This document shows, piece by piece, positions 13,034 through 23,065 of a stretch of 64,000 nucleotides of DNA. A program made the position numbers and the translations under genes. The notes below the pieces were generated by a model. It did not search any database. It saw only the letters and a program-made list of their open reading frames with translations, and had not been told where the DNA came from. Position 1 is the stretch's first letter. The number at the start of each line of letters is the position of its first letter. Origin of the DNA: Druceiella hillmani (Eukaryota > Arthropoda > Insecta > Lepidoptera > Hepialidae); assembly GCA_039881145.1 (NCBI GenBank), contig JAYKKI010000127.1, positions 248,001-312,000 on the forward strand, written 5' to 3'.

Positions 13034-13310
13034 CAAATATTGAATATATTTGGCGTTAATTTTGTAGATATTCATTATTCACAATTAAATGAAACTAAAT
13101 GATTTATTATTTCTACTATCTTTAAGTTCTTTACTGCTACCTAGGTTTCGTTGTATTACAACATCTTAAAGTAGGCTATTAGCAAAGCTATCTTTGCTAA
13201 CAGCCCACCTGAATATGTTGTAATACAATGAAACCTAGGTCGTGGTAAAAAACTTAAAGAAAGTAGAAATAATACTATATCACGTTGTTTCATTCAATTG
13301 TGAATAATGT
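13034..13310 (+). mobile_element. Foldback hammerhead-type repeat, copy A (Penelope-like/retrozyme-like)
   Basis: A near-palindrome of about 277 bp centred near 13188. The right (sense) arm holds a hammerhead architecture: CCAC (13205-13208), core CTGAATA (13209-13215), helix II hairpin, GAAA (13230-13233), a CC/GG helix III, GTC ending at 13241, then GTGG (13242-13245) able to pair with the CCAC. The core has T where the ribozyme needs the catalytic G8, so this copy should not cleave. The left arm is an inverted partial copy reading out to GGCGTTAAT and the AATATATTTGG end. Downstream of the core come AACTTAAAGAAAGTAG and ATTGTGAATAATG, shared with the other copies. No protein is encoded. 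Flanking AATGTTT occurs on both sides and could be a short target duplication. Confidence 0.7.
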
Positions 13311-13479
13311 TTCCTTTTCATTGTCTAACTTTTAACTAAATTTGTGTCACTGTTTAATTATATAGTGAATTACGCTGAAAATTTGACAAAAGACGTAAAA
13401 CCAGCAAACCTACTATAAAAACTAAAAAAAAACCTACAAACGCGTATACGAGTTTGTTAATACAAACTGTGAAAAACAT

Positions 13480-13830
13480 ACCGTGGAAGTATTTTTATAC
13501 TTTTCCTCCGATCCCTTTTTACAAACAATTTATATTTTCCCCTCGCTCCATCCGGTGAAAAATTCCTAACACGTTGCTCCTTGAAACAGGTTCTCGCCTC
13601 ATTATTCCTATTATTAAAGAGGGTTAATTATGGTCCCAAAGGAAAGCGTCATTAGTTACGTGCAATAAGTAGCTCAAGTGATATAAAGAGAGCATTTTTA
13701 TTTTTAAGAGGTACTTTTACTATAATGTTGCGTAATTTTAAAACTAACAGGTATCGTCTTCAAGCAGCCACTTTCCAGTAAATGTTTATTTCATAAGAGT
13801 TACGTTAACGTACAAGACTTTGAAGAGGTA
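13480..13830. promoter_or_regulatory. Possible conserved regulatory island
   Basis: This stretch is less AT-rich and less repetitive than its surroundings. It contains pyrimidine-rich CCGATCCC and CGCTCCATCCGG, a homeodomain-type GGGTTAATTATGG (about 13620-13632), and several TTACGT/GTTAACGTAC boxes. Nothing in it is coding-like. The call rests only on composition and motif density, so a decayed transposon end is an equal alternative. Confidence 0.25.
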
Positions 13831-14158
13831 AATATATGGAATAAAAAATAATTAATTTTTTTAATATTTTTACTTCTTGAATAATGTGAAAAATTCGAAA
13901 AATATACTAACGTTTAAGTAATTGAATAAAATTACCAATATGCGGTTTAGTTTGAAACTCAGAAATTATGTTTATATGAACTTAATATTTATATTTATTT
14001 TTATTATATGAACTTAATATTTTTTAGATTTACATATTCATATGAACCTAATATTAATAACCCAAGGTGTTTATATTTATTATTCGTTTATTATTTAGTC
14101 GTTTATAATTATTAATTAGTATTATTAGTATGTATTAATTAGTCGTTTATATTTATAA

Positions 14159-14550
14159 TTAACACTTTATGTGTATTTCTAAAACTATTTAAGGAAATAA
14201 AAGTATAATATATGTTACGATATAACGAACTTTGCATTAATCCAATTATCGGCCTTTATCACTCAAATAGAGTTACGAGAAATAAAATATTTAACAAAAT
14301 GACGTTAGATATATCGGCATCATTACGCGAACCCAATATTTATAAGTGAAGGCTGTCTGTAGGCTGGTTAATATTTCTGATTAACCCTTTATGTGTACAT
14401 TTACAACTATTAAGTGAAATGAAAATGTATTTTATTTATTTTAGAATATAATGATCTCTGTACTAATTTAATTATCAGCATTTGTAAATCAAACAGAGCC
14501 ATGAGAAATAACGTATTCAATAAAACTATGGTGTTAGGGCGTTAGTTACA
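14159..14550 (+). repeat. Diverged tandem duplication, about 220-bp period
   Basis: Copy 1 (about 14159-14312) and copy 2 (about 14380-14550) share, in the same order, AAC(A/C)CTTTATGTGTA, AACTATT(A/T)A, a TCTGTACTAATT-like line, AATTATC(G/A)GC, AAATAGAG/AAACAGAG and GAGAAATAA. They differ at many positions, so the duplication is old. Confidence 0.65.
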
Positions 14551-14929
14551 TGTTCATAATATTTTCTTCTTCTCGCAATTAGACTTTAAGAGAACTTTCG
14601 TTTAGTTTTGATAAAACGTGAGAATAGTGGCTATCAATTTAATTGAAATTTCTAAAAGAATAAAAACATTTATTCAGGACATAATTTAAAGTGTCTTAAA
14701 TTCCATGTGTTCCATTAGGATACCAGATATAGTTACCAATACACGATCTTAATAATTATAAATAAAGATGACATTAGATTCACTTGAAAATATGATACGA
14801 ATTTTTTTTTGTTCTTCAGTGCTTATAGTAAAGAAACATAGCATGTGCTTAAATAAAAAAATTGTATTTGAGATGTTTGTTTTCTTTTAATTGACAGAAT
14901 ATTCAACTACATTATGTATGGAACATGAT

Positions 14930-15330
14930 ATCAAGCAAATGGCCGAAGTGGCTTCTTTCTTTCTAAATTCAAGATAACCTTGCCATCAAATATGTCGTGC
15001 AAGAAGTCCATTGTGGCATGCGCTGTGTGGCTCGTAGAGCCATCTTATTGGAACCACATGATGATAAGATCTGTATCTTTCAATATGGCAATTGGTCATC
15101 ATCAACCTGTACCTCTCGTCGATTACAGTTGAAGCGGTTTCGGTTTCATGTTGAAAAAAGTTCGGGCCCTTAAATCCACAAGAAAAAACGACTTTTCTAA
15201 AAAGCATTTGCAACTGATAGGTCTCTTGTGTACTTTTATCTTCTCCAAAGCAACAATTTACTTGTTGACATTCAAAAGCAACGCACGAAACTTTGATCAA
15301 ACCTGAGTGAATAGCACCCGCTACTCAACA
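14930..15330 (-). pseudogene. Tc1/mariner-superfamily transposase relic
   Basis: On the minus strand the frame from 15300 to 14986 reads CCFGEDKSTQET, VVFSCGFKGPNFFQ, STVIDERYRLMMTN and RWLYEPHSACHNGLL. This lines up with the middle of mariner-like transposases of the type reading CRxWGxENP, VTVWCGF, GPxFF, TVxxERYRxM and WFQQDGAxxHT. There the second catalytic Asp should lie in the WFQQDGA block; here that block reads WLYEPHSA, so the catalytic residue is lost. A frameshift near 14990 moves the continuation (FDGKVI, corresponding to FPGRxIS) into another frame. The N-terminal helix-turn-helix and the first and third catalytic residues are not visible, and no terminal inverted repeats were found. 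It is a dead fragment. The exact family (maT or mosquito-type) is uncertain. Confidence 0.6.
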
Positions 15331-16020
15331 CTGCTATTCATCCAATATTAATTATTATAACTTTGTCAATGCTGGATAATTTAATGTAACTTTACCGCTA
15401 TGTAACTAAACCAACACGATTGCTATACACTATTAAAATTTGAGAATATTGAAAATGTTTTGAAATCTATTTGAAAATTTTCTTTATAGAAAAAATCGTA
15501 AATTGACCAGATTTTGAATAATTTTTTAAGACTATGTCATAAGATACATTGTATCATAACTGTATATGATATTGCTATAACTACCGTTTATTTTATTCCG
15601 TATTATTTACTATTCTTTGCCAGTGTAAAAGTTATCTGCAATATACAACAGACGAAAACTTGGATTGCACCACGAAGAACACGTTCTTCGTCTCCTAATC
15701 TCCAAGTAACCAATTTAATATAACATTCATTAAATTTTTACATTGCGGATTTCTTTAATTACTTAAATTAAAAATAAGGAATTAAAAAATAAGATTGCCT
15801 TACTAATTTGCATTATTCGCCATTTTATTATTAATTAAATATAAGAGACAAGTAGTGGTTCCAATCACGAGAAATTATTTTCGTTGCGCGTCTAGGTACT
15901 TTTAATCCGATAGTAAGCCGCGCGGTATATTATCTAATAATAGTATCACGTTATTTATCTCACTTTGCGAAACAACATCAGTCACTCAGATCGGGGGAAT
16001 ATCGATACCAATACCCAGGA
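15331..16020. other. No recognisable gene
   Basis: Non-coding DNA between two transposase relics. Bases 15870-16010 are GC-richer (GCGCGTCTAGG, AAGCCGCGCGG, CAGATCGGGGG) and may be the eroded 5' part of the hAT element that follows, or unrelated. Confidence 0.4.
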
Positions 16021-17262
16021 TCTCCAGTTCATGCCATGTAAGTGTTCCAAGAATTCCATTACATCACTGAAACTACTGAGGGATACAAGGTGGGAAAGTC
16101 ATATTGATGCCTGATGATATAGCTGATGTGCATGGTGCACTCATAAACATTAATGAAAATCATACTCTAATTGACTTATCTAGAAATCAAATGGAAATTG
16201 AAGGTCAGTCCATTACTTTGTTTGAAATGAATTTTTCTTGCAAATTTCTTCATTTAAACAATTTTAATATTAAAACTGCTATAAATGCTTCTTTAAAATA
16301 AAATAAAAACCTTACTTGAAAGTTATAAAATAGATTTAGGATTCGAAAAAAATGCTGGTAGAACTTAAAAAAATTCGGAAGAAGCCAACATTCACACGAT
16401 ATTCACGTCAGAATCGAAGCACTTTGTTTGAGAAAAAAAAGGTTGTTTAGCTATGAAGTGGAATTTGAGCCTATGTATGATGAGAAAGTTTAGTTCAAAA
16501 TAAATTTTTATGTTGCCGCACTGGATTCCGAAATAAATTACAGCGATGAGAGATGTAAAAAATATTACCCATTAATTTTGATATCGCTATAACGTTCATA
16601 AGATGCAGAATAAAACTTCCAAATCTATTCTGAAATATTGTAGAATGTTCAAATAATATCTTAGTAATGTAGACTCTATTGTTGATGCTACAGACTTCTG
16701 CAGCGAATTGCAAGCGATTGCAAGAATAGTACCAAATAACACTAAGCCATAAACAAGTTTTAAACTACATTTGCAAAAGGATGGGCTAGTAGAGAGCATA
16801 CCTAATTTAGTAACCGCAATAAGGGTGCTGCTTACTTTTCCTGTACGTGTGTGACAATTTTTCAAAATTAAAACTAATTAAAACGTACCTCTACAACGAT
16901 TCAAGGAAAACTTGTGGGATCATCAATTTTATCTGTAGAACAAGAAGTAGCTGAAACAATTGATTTTAAAGAGATCATTTCCACTTTTGTTAAAATTAAG
17001 GCCAGAAAAATAAATCTACATAAATCAATGCTTCATTTAGTTTTCTTTTTAAATGTTTTCACATTTCATTGTTTCATGCAGCAAAGTAAGGTGAATTCCC
17101 TCTTCTTTATTTTAGTAAATAATATATGTGCTCTAGCTATTTGATTCAAAATTAGTCTATTTACAACAGTGTTTAATTTTGTCGTGAATTTTACTAAAAG
17201 GCGCCGTTTTAATCTTTCCCCTAGGGCGCCAAGATTGCTTGGGCCCGTACTGCAAGTAAATG
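16021..17262 (+). pseudogene. hAT-superfamily transposase relic (ZMYM1-like type) with 3' end
   Basis: Blocks of a hAT transposase appear in the right order on the plus strand. LLRDTRW (DTRW at 16082-16093) matches the conserved LSDTRW. LFSYEVEFEPMYDEKV and FKINFYVAALDSEINY (about 16443-16547) match the FDYE...FFxxxLDxAI region. DFCSELQAIARIVPNNT (about 16690-16745), IPNLVTAIRVLLTFPVRV (from 16798), FSKLKLIKTYL (about 16859) and LVGSSILSVEQEV (from 16911) match the C-terminal hAT dimerisation domain, ending in KARKINL. After it, GGCGCC blocks at about 17200-17235 (CCCTAGGGCGCCAAG) resemble the 3' untranslated part of such elements. The copy has several stops (for example TAA at 16750) and frameshifts. 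The DNA-binding N-terminus and the terminal inverted repeats are not found. Open frames on the opposite strand at 16495-16865 are antisense shadows. Confidence 0.8.
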
Positions 17263-18307
17263 ACCATATGAGAGTTTCATTTTTTCGTTAGAAGTAAGGA
17301 ATCATGAAAATATTTTTCCATTCTACTTTACGGAACCATGAAAATAAATTTCCCTCCACCTTTCTTTTCTAAAATTTTAGATAAATAGAAATATAATTTT
17401 CACCTCCTTTTCCGTAATGCTTTCACTAACTCATTTAGCAAAGACGAATTTTTTTTCTAAATGGCAATTTTTAATTTGTTTAATAAATAAGTCAAACGCG
17501 TTTAAACAAGCAGTATTTGATGAAAACCATTTTTAAACATACCAGTAAAACAAATGTTTAGTCAGGTCAGTAAGAAAAAAGTGGTTTCATATTAAACGGT
17601 GTAATATTATACAGAGGCCTGACAATATCAGAAACGTTCCAGGGTGAATTAAGTTTTAAAAAATGAAGTGAATCTAATATTTGATGATAACAATAACTTG
17701 TTTGGACTAATCAACTTTGGTCATAAACAACTCACACTATCGAAAACTGTGAATAAATTGATTGAACATAAGAAACACATGTTTTAAATTTTTTTTTATG
17801 AAGATAAAACAAATAATATTTAATTTATTCATATACATAAATTTATGGAATGATTTAGTATACTGTAATCTTGCGTAATTTTTTTTACAAAACAGTTGCC
17901 AGAAATAAAAGGAAATGAGAAAAGCTTTGGTCGTTGTTAAATTATTTACTCATGCCTTTTTTTTCTTGTTTCGTTACAATGTATATTATTGTTTATGTTA
18001 AAGTTAATGGGAAATTTCTATACACGTGCGCAATAAACAAAAATAACGATCATGTAAAGGTGGCATTGAAGGAGAATACGTCATGAAGAAAGTGGCAATT
18101 TTTGAGAAATTTCACGTTAAATTTACGCAGAATGTATAAAAATTACGTGCAACAGTATACTGAACAAAATTATAGAAATATATAGAAAACACATAATACA
18201 AAATATTTCAAATATAACCTAAGCATATTGAATGATTTTTGTTCATAATTATGGAAAACTTTGAAGGATTTTATCAATATGTGAAGGAATCGCAGTCAAT
18301 GTCATCA
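17263..18307. other. No recognisable gene
   Basis: AT-rich non-coding DNA. Two similar lines ending CATGAAAAT(A/-)(A/T)(A/T)TT near 17300 and 17340 suggest a small duplication. Nothing else is supported. Confidence 0.5.
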
Positions 18308-18328
18308 TACACACACACACACACACAC

Positions 18329-18373
<45 letters not shown>
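18308..18373. repeat. Compound (CA)n(TA)n microsatellite
   Basis: About 10 AC units run directly into about 20 TA units. This is the compound type expected from slippage. Confidence 0.95.
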
Positions 18374-18378
<5 letters not shown>

Positions 18379-18589
18379 AGAATATACGTTCAGAAAATTA
18401 ATATAGAGAATCTAAAGAAGAGAAACACGCATGAAGAAATATTACCAATCAATGTTGAATATTTAACTAAGCGTAGAAAATATATTTTCGTGACATATTA
18501 ATTCAATATCTAACGATATTCTTGCGCATATAACACAAATAATAGAGTCTCTTCTTCTAATCTCTAATCGTAACTCTTCCTCTAATAGC

Positions 18590-18860
18590 CTTCATAAACC
18601 TTTGCACGGAAATAAGGAGAGAATTGTTGCCACCTTAATACACGGAACAATTTTCATTTTCACTAATTCACTGGCCGGCACTAACCCCCCGGAAAAGGTC
18701 GGTTGTCCTCTTTTCCGTTTAGTTTGCAAATTTATAACAATTATTATTTAAAACGGACCCTCGTCCGCCGGTTGAAGAAAGCAAGTGCTTCCGAGGTCAG
18801 CGGTTAATTATGCTGAAGCGTTCCTGAAGCGGATAATATGGTAATACATTTTACTGTCGC
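18590..18860. promoter_or_regulatory. GC-rich, hairpin-bearing island; candidate conserved non-coding element
   Basis: About 270 bp that stand out from the AT-rich background. They contain two perfect stems: CGGAAAAG/CTTTTCCG (18690-18697 with 18710-18717) and CGGAC/GTCCG (18754-18758 with 18763-18767). They also contain a TTTATAACAATTATTATTT block and a homeodomain-type GGTTAATTATGC, plus a repeated CTGAAGCG (GCTGAAGCGTTCCTGAAGCGG). No frame looks coding. The mix of homeodomain-like AT cores in a complex, non-repetitive setting resembles insect enhancers near developmental genes, but this is inference from composition only. Confidence 0.35.
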
Positions 18861-18941
18861 CAGGATTTTCTATTTAGGCTGCTTATTCATATTTATTAGC
18901 GTATATGTGTAGTGGTTACCCCATTGTTTTGGCAAAACTGT

Positions 18942-18975
18942 TGGTCTGTCTGTGTGTCCGACTATCCGTTCGTCT
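18942..18975. repeat. Degenerate GTCT/GTCC simple repeat
   Basis: GTCTGTCTGTGTGTCCGAC followed by CCGTTCGTC. In insect genomes such tracts often adjoin the GGGTTCCGT-type repeats seen elsewhere in this window (about 44.3 kb). Confidence 0.5.
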
Positions 18976-19813
18976 ATTACAATCTTCTAACTTCTAGACG
19001 AAACAAGTCAATTACTCGAATATTACTAAACATGCCTGACTAACCTTAACTGAACCTGGTTTGCCGGGAAGTATTGTTTAAAATGTATTAATGACCGGTG
19101 TTTTGTCTACCTTATATATTTCTGATATATTCATTATGCTACCAAAGCCATCCTTAGATACATTTGTGACTCTTATAAGAAGCAACACTTTAAATGTAGT
19201 GATTATGAAACTGGGGTAGTTTAAGATTATTTTTAATCTGTTAATAATGTATTAAAATAGCTAAGTAGTTTGAAAAGTATATACATACGTTCATGCTCTT
19301 TTATTGAGATGAATTTTTACTAGGATTGTTTTTTTTGTTTCATTACCAAAAAAATAATTGCAATACATATTATAAGTATAAATAACTACTCATACATATT
19401 CGTGTCGCCAGCTAAATATATACAAGCTACATATACTCATCGAGATCGGCTGTGTAGTTCAGTTGCAAAAACAAGGCAAACAAATAAATAAATCATTTTA
19501 CATTTTAATTTTTACTATAAGGTTGGTATAACGAGAAATAAACATTTGTAAATAAAAATAGGAATAAAATAAAGGGGCAAAACTATTTTAAGAAATACTA
19601 TTTATATATTTGAAAAACTTAACACTGAACACGGTTACATTGATTTCAGATATTTACAAAACCTAATAGTGAACATGGTGATTACGTCATGACTTTTGTT
19701 CTATATACATGAACAATTCTCAATCAACTGAACACAATTTTTATGAGATTACCATGGACAATCATTCATTCATTTATTCTCCATTAATTTACAAATTTCA
19801 ATAATAATATGTA

Positions 19814-19870
19814 TCTATAGTCCATTCAAATTGAAGATGGAATGTTTGTAAACAATCGAATTTGACAGTT
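19814..19870 (+). repeat. Left terminal inverted repeat
   Basis: 57 bp, inverted partner at 22088-22144. The three mismatches are adjacent (GAA against ACT just before TTTGACAGTT). Confidence 0.85.
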
Positions 19871-20652
19871 AAAATATGGTTGGCACAAATATAATATTCG
19901 ATCAGCTGACAACTATTTATAAAATTCATTGCATTATTCACAGAGTATTATTAAAATATATACATAATCAAAATATTAACTTCAGAAAGTCTCACTATAA
20001 AAAATGTTATAAATACAAGTATTATACCATTATTTTATTGATACGAATTCTAAAATTTTACACGGAAAAATTGGCAACCCTCCACTTTTTTTTACGAAAT
20101 AGTCAGGTGTTTCAAACAATTTGTGAAAATAATCAAAATCTCGACGCTAAAAAAATCTAGACCATATATGCTATTCACTAATTTTATAAGGCGTTAGAGT
20201 GAGATAGCTACAATACGTCAGCTTACGCTGCTATATTCTAGATTTGATAACCTAATACGCAGATATAGTTATGGTATATTTGGCGTATAGATAATTAAAC
20301 AAACATTGTGACATGTTATTTTCTTTTCAAATAAATGTTGGTACTAAACTATTTTTCAATGTAGTCTACAAATTATATATGCAATTTAGGATAATGTTTT
20401 TTTTAAAAGCTTTAATGCTAAAATCTGTTAGAAATTGGCCGCCCGTTTAAGGATAAGATGGCCATTTAATTTCACACTCATTTTTCCTCTCCCCTTTGCT
20501 TTTTCCGTTACTTTTTGCTTTTTTCTCGTACAAGTTTTTCTTTTCCGTTTCTTGTTTCTTCATTTTTTTGCTACAAGAATTACAATAATTGTTGAATGGA
20601 GTGCAATTTATATGCGGCCATAATTTACAAACAATTCATAGCAGCTAATCTT

Positions 20653-20910
20653 TTATTTTTTTGGTTTCGTAGTAATTATCACCGTATTCCACGTATCGTA
20701 TATGTTATTTTCGGGACCGCAAATTTCACCGGCTAATTCTATCGTTTCTTCCTCAGAACTTGAATATAATTTCATTTTTTGCTTTTCAATATTAAGATTT
20801 TTCTTCATAATCTTTTTATTTTTACTTTCTCTTTTTTTTCTCTAATATAATCTTGGGATGCGAGTACCTTTGCTACTTGCTTGCACATGTTTCCGGACAC
20901 TATTAAGCAG
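20653..20910 (-). pseudogene. C-terminal relic, possibly of a pogo/Tigger-like transposase
   Basis: The minus-strand frame ending at a TAA (complement of 20653-20655) is open for about 85 codons. It reads NMCKQVAKVLASQDYIREKK, then a Lys-rich stretch, KLYSSSEEETIELAGEICG, PENNIYDTWN and TTKPKK. A basic coiled stretch followed by a serine/acidic patch is the usual look of the C-terminus of CENP-B/pogo-type transposases and some other DNA transposons. Upstream, still on the minus strand near 20990-21080, another coding-like piece reads VIEEISMILEDPASERVQEE with stops or frameshifts in between. There is no DDE catalytic block. It lies inside the inverted-repeat element and is probably a remnant of its own transposase. 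The family assignment is weak. Confidence 0.4.
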
Positions 20911-21279
20911 TTCTACAACTGGGTACATATTAGTCAGGTACTTTGAAGGCGTATCCTTTTGTGAGCATCCTCATTAGATCTTTATGTTAAAGGCACTGTT
21001 GGCGGAAGTTCTTCTTGAACCCGTTCAGACGCAGGATCCTCAAGTATCATTGAAATCTCTTCAATAACTCTGTCATTTTTATTATTATCATGTAAGCATA
21101 ATCTGGAAAGTATAATCTGGAATCTAAATTTAGCGCCATTTATGAATTTGTTATTCGATTTGAGGTTATGTTATCAATGGGTTATACAGAATGGGTTACA
21201 CATACCAGAAAAGCAATAGAAAAAGCGCAGAATCTGATATTTCTGTGATATAAGTGTGATAATCTGTAATTGTTATGAT

Positions 21280-21660
21280 GTATGTAGTGTATTTATATTA
21301 AATATTTTAGTGATTTCACGTTTTAAGTTCATTGTGATGTGATTCATGTTCATGTGCACTGTGGTTAATTGTTTTCTGTGAAATAAAAAAGTATTTGTGG
21401 TTTTTTTAAATATAAATATGTATTTTGTGTATTAAGTTCATTATGATTTGATTGTAACACTATAGCGTAATTTTTCTATGAAATATTAGTGTATTTCTAT
21501 ATAGTAATGTGAAATATTAGTGTACTTTGTGTATTTATATTTTGAGTTCTATATATATTTTGAGTTCTTTGTGATGTAATTGTTGTATTTTTTTCTTTAG
21601 AATGTAAACGTATTTGGTTTATTTTAACACATCAGTGTATTTTATGTTTTTAAAAGTTGT
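21280..21660. repeat. Degenerate tandem repeat, about 110-125 bp period
   Basis: The phrase TTC(A/T)TT(G/A)TGAT(G/T)T(G/A)ATT recurs near 21328, 21439 and 21565. Each is followed by a GTGTATTT(A/T)TATTT-type line. It lies inside the 2.33-kb element. Confidence 0.4.
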
Positions 21661-22087
21661 TTTAGTCATTTCTTGAAAATTATGTAATGCTTGTTTTATT
21701 TTGTAATAATTTCATTTTCTGTGTTCTAACTAACATTTCGTTAAACCACTATTACTAATATACTTAGAAAATAAAGTATTATTTGTTAGTATGATAGAAT
21801 ATTATTTATTAGATAGACAGATAGTTGATGAAGTTTTGCCAAGGGTGAATTACTAGTAGAGATTTGGCTACCAACAACTTTTTAAATACGCCAGTCTTTA
21901 AGACTGCCAGTCTCAAGCCTGGATTAAGTATGAGAGGAATTTTGTTGGTATTATTATATATTTTTTATGTAACAGTAATATGTGTAACAGTGTAAATGTG
22001 TACACTAATAAAAAAATATTTTTTAATCACAAATAAATCCACATTAAATTACTAACGTGAATGTAAGAAAAAGGTTTGCAATACCTG

Positions 22088-22144
22088 AACTGTCAAAAGT
22101 GATTGTTTACAAACATTCCATCTTCAATTTGAATGGACTATAGA
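22088..22144 (-). repeat. Right terminal inverted repeat
   Basis: Inverted partner of 19814-19870. Ends GGACTATAGA, followed by TA. Confidence 0.85.
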
Positions 22145-22910
22145 TATATTTTGGTTGGATATCGTAATTCAGATCTTTCATTGCACGAAAGCTTTCGTTT
22201 GTGTGTTTTTTTTGTCGATTGCATAAAATATGACGAGTGTTATAAATATACGTGATTTATTAAACATGATGACCAAAAAACTTACGTTTATATATGACCT
22301 TGAAAATTTAACATGAACCGTTTACCATGAAGGAAATTTCTATTATTTTTATTATTTTTCCTCTTTGCCCGGATTTTGTTAGTTCTCAATTATAAACAAA
22401 CTTATAAACTTTTTTTGGATATTTGGATATATGGAGAAATTATTTGGATGAAAATTAAAAAAATAATAAAAACTAAAATAAAAAGTATTGAAAAAAAAAT
22501 CCAAAAATATGCTGAATTTGGCCAAGTTGGATCAAATTTTGGTCTTTATTGAAAAGAAGAGCAAGCCAATACGTTTTAATAATATCACCAAAAACTAATT
22601 GGGAGTTAGATGCATGAACCGATTGTCAAAATTGTTGTTAATTCCAAATAAAATCCAGCGTCATATTTTCCACCGAATTGATGTAGATAATAAAACGTTT
22701 TTGAGCATTGTTCATATTGAAGTCGCATTTATTAATAATTAATTATTCAGTCTAAGTTTATACCATAGAGATTTTTCATGTATTGAAAATAAAAACCGTG
22801 AGGGGTGTCATTTGTATGGTAATTTATGTGTTTTTAATAAATAAAAACTAGAAGATATGGAGCATGTTAGATAGATAATTGTTCAGATCAGATATTATAC
22901 AGATCAGATA
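22145..22910. other. No recognisable gene
   Basis: AT-rich spacer between the 2.33-kb element and repeat copy B. A direct repeat CAGATCAGATATT/ACAGATCAGATATTT lies at about 22885-22912, just before copy B. Confidence 0.45.
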
Positions 22911-23065
22911 TTTGCTAATAGCCATCTGAAGATGTTGTTGTACAACGAAACCTAGTCGTGGTAAAGAACTTAAAGAAAGTAGAATTCATACAAAATCAAG
23001 TAGTTTCATTTAATTATGAATAATGAATTTCTACAAAATTAACGCCAAATATATTTAATTCTTAC
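22911..23065 (+). mobile_element. Hammerhead-type repeat, copy B (single sense arm)
   Basis: Only the sense half of the family is present, from TTTGCTAATAGCC to the shared CAAAATTAACGCCAAATATAT end. There is no inverted partner. It includes the only complete ribozyme core in the window (22922-22961, listed separately). It has lost some bases in the AATAATACTACATCACG line but otherwise follows the family. No protein is encoded. Confidence 0.75.
22922..22961 (+). ncRNA. Type I hammerhead ribozyme candidate with complete core
   Basis: All the invariant positions are present. Helix I is CCAT (22922-22925) with GTGG (22958-22961), three Watson-Crick pairs and one G-T wobble. The core is CTGAAGA (22926-22932, matching CUGANGA). 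Helix II is GTTGT (22934-22938) with ACAAC (22942-22946), capped by TGT. GAA (22947-22949) and A22950 follow. Helix III is A-C (22950-22951) with G-T (22955-22956) around CTA. The cleavage-site triplet is GTC, with cleavage expected after C22957. One unpaired T (22933) sits between the core and helix II; the other family copies have it too. Hammerheads with very short helix III are known in Penelope-like elements and retrozymes, where they often work as dimers. Activity is inferred, not shown. Confidence 0.65.

Larger units (their letters stand above)
19814..22144. mobile_element. 2.33-kb DNA transposon-like element with 57-bp terminal inverted repeats
   Basis: The left end (19814-19870) and right end (22088-22144) are inverted copies matching at 54 of 57 positions. 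Both start TCTATAGTCCATTC and contain GGAATGTTTGTAAAC and TTTGACAGTT. TA lies immediately outside each end (19812-19813 and 22145-22146), consistent with the TA duplication of the Tc1/mariner/pogo group. Inside, on the minus strand near the left end, is a relic of a Lys/Glu/Ser-rich C-terminus. The rest has no transposase core, so the element is probably an internally deleted, non-autonomous derivative moved in trans. The well-matched ends against an eroded interior suggest fairly recent movement. The superfamily is not certain: I do not recognise the terminal sequence. Confidence 0.65.

Noticed and set aside
16495..16865. Two minus-strand frames of 72 and 89 codons
   Set aside because: They are antisense to the hAT transposase relic.
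18900..19500. Possible exon around 19020-19130 (GC-richer, CCTGGTTTGCCGGGAAG)
   Set aside because: No open frame of useful length bounded by splice sites.
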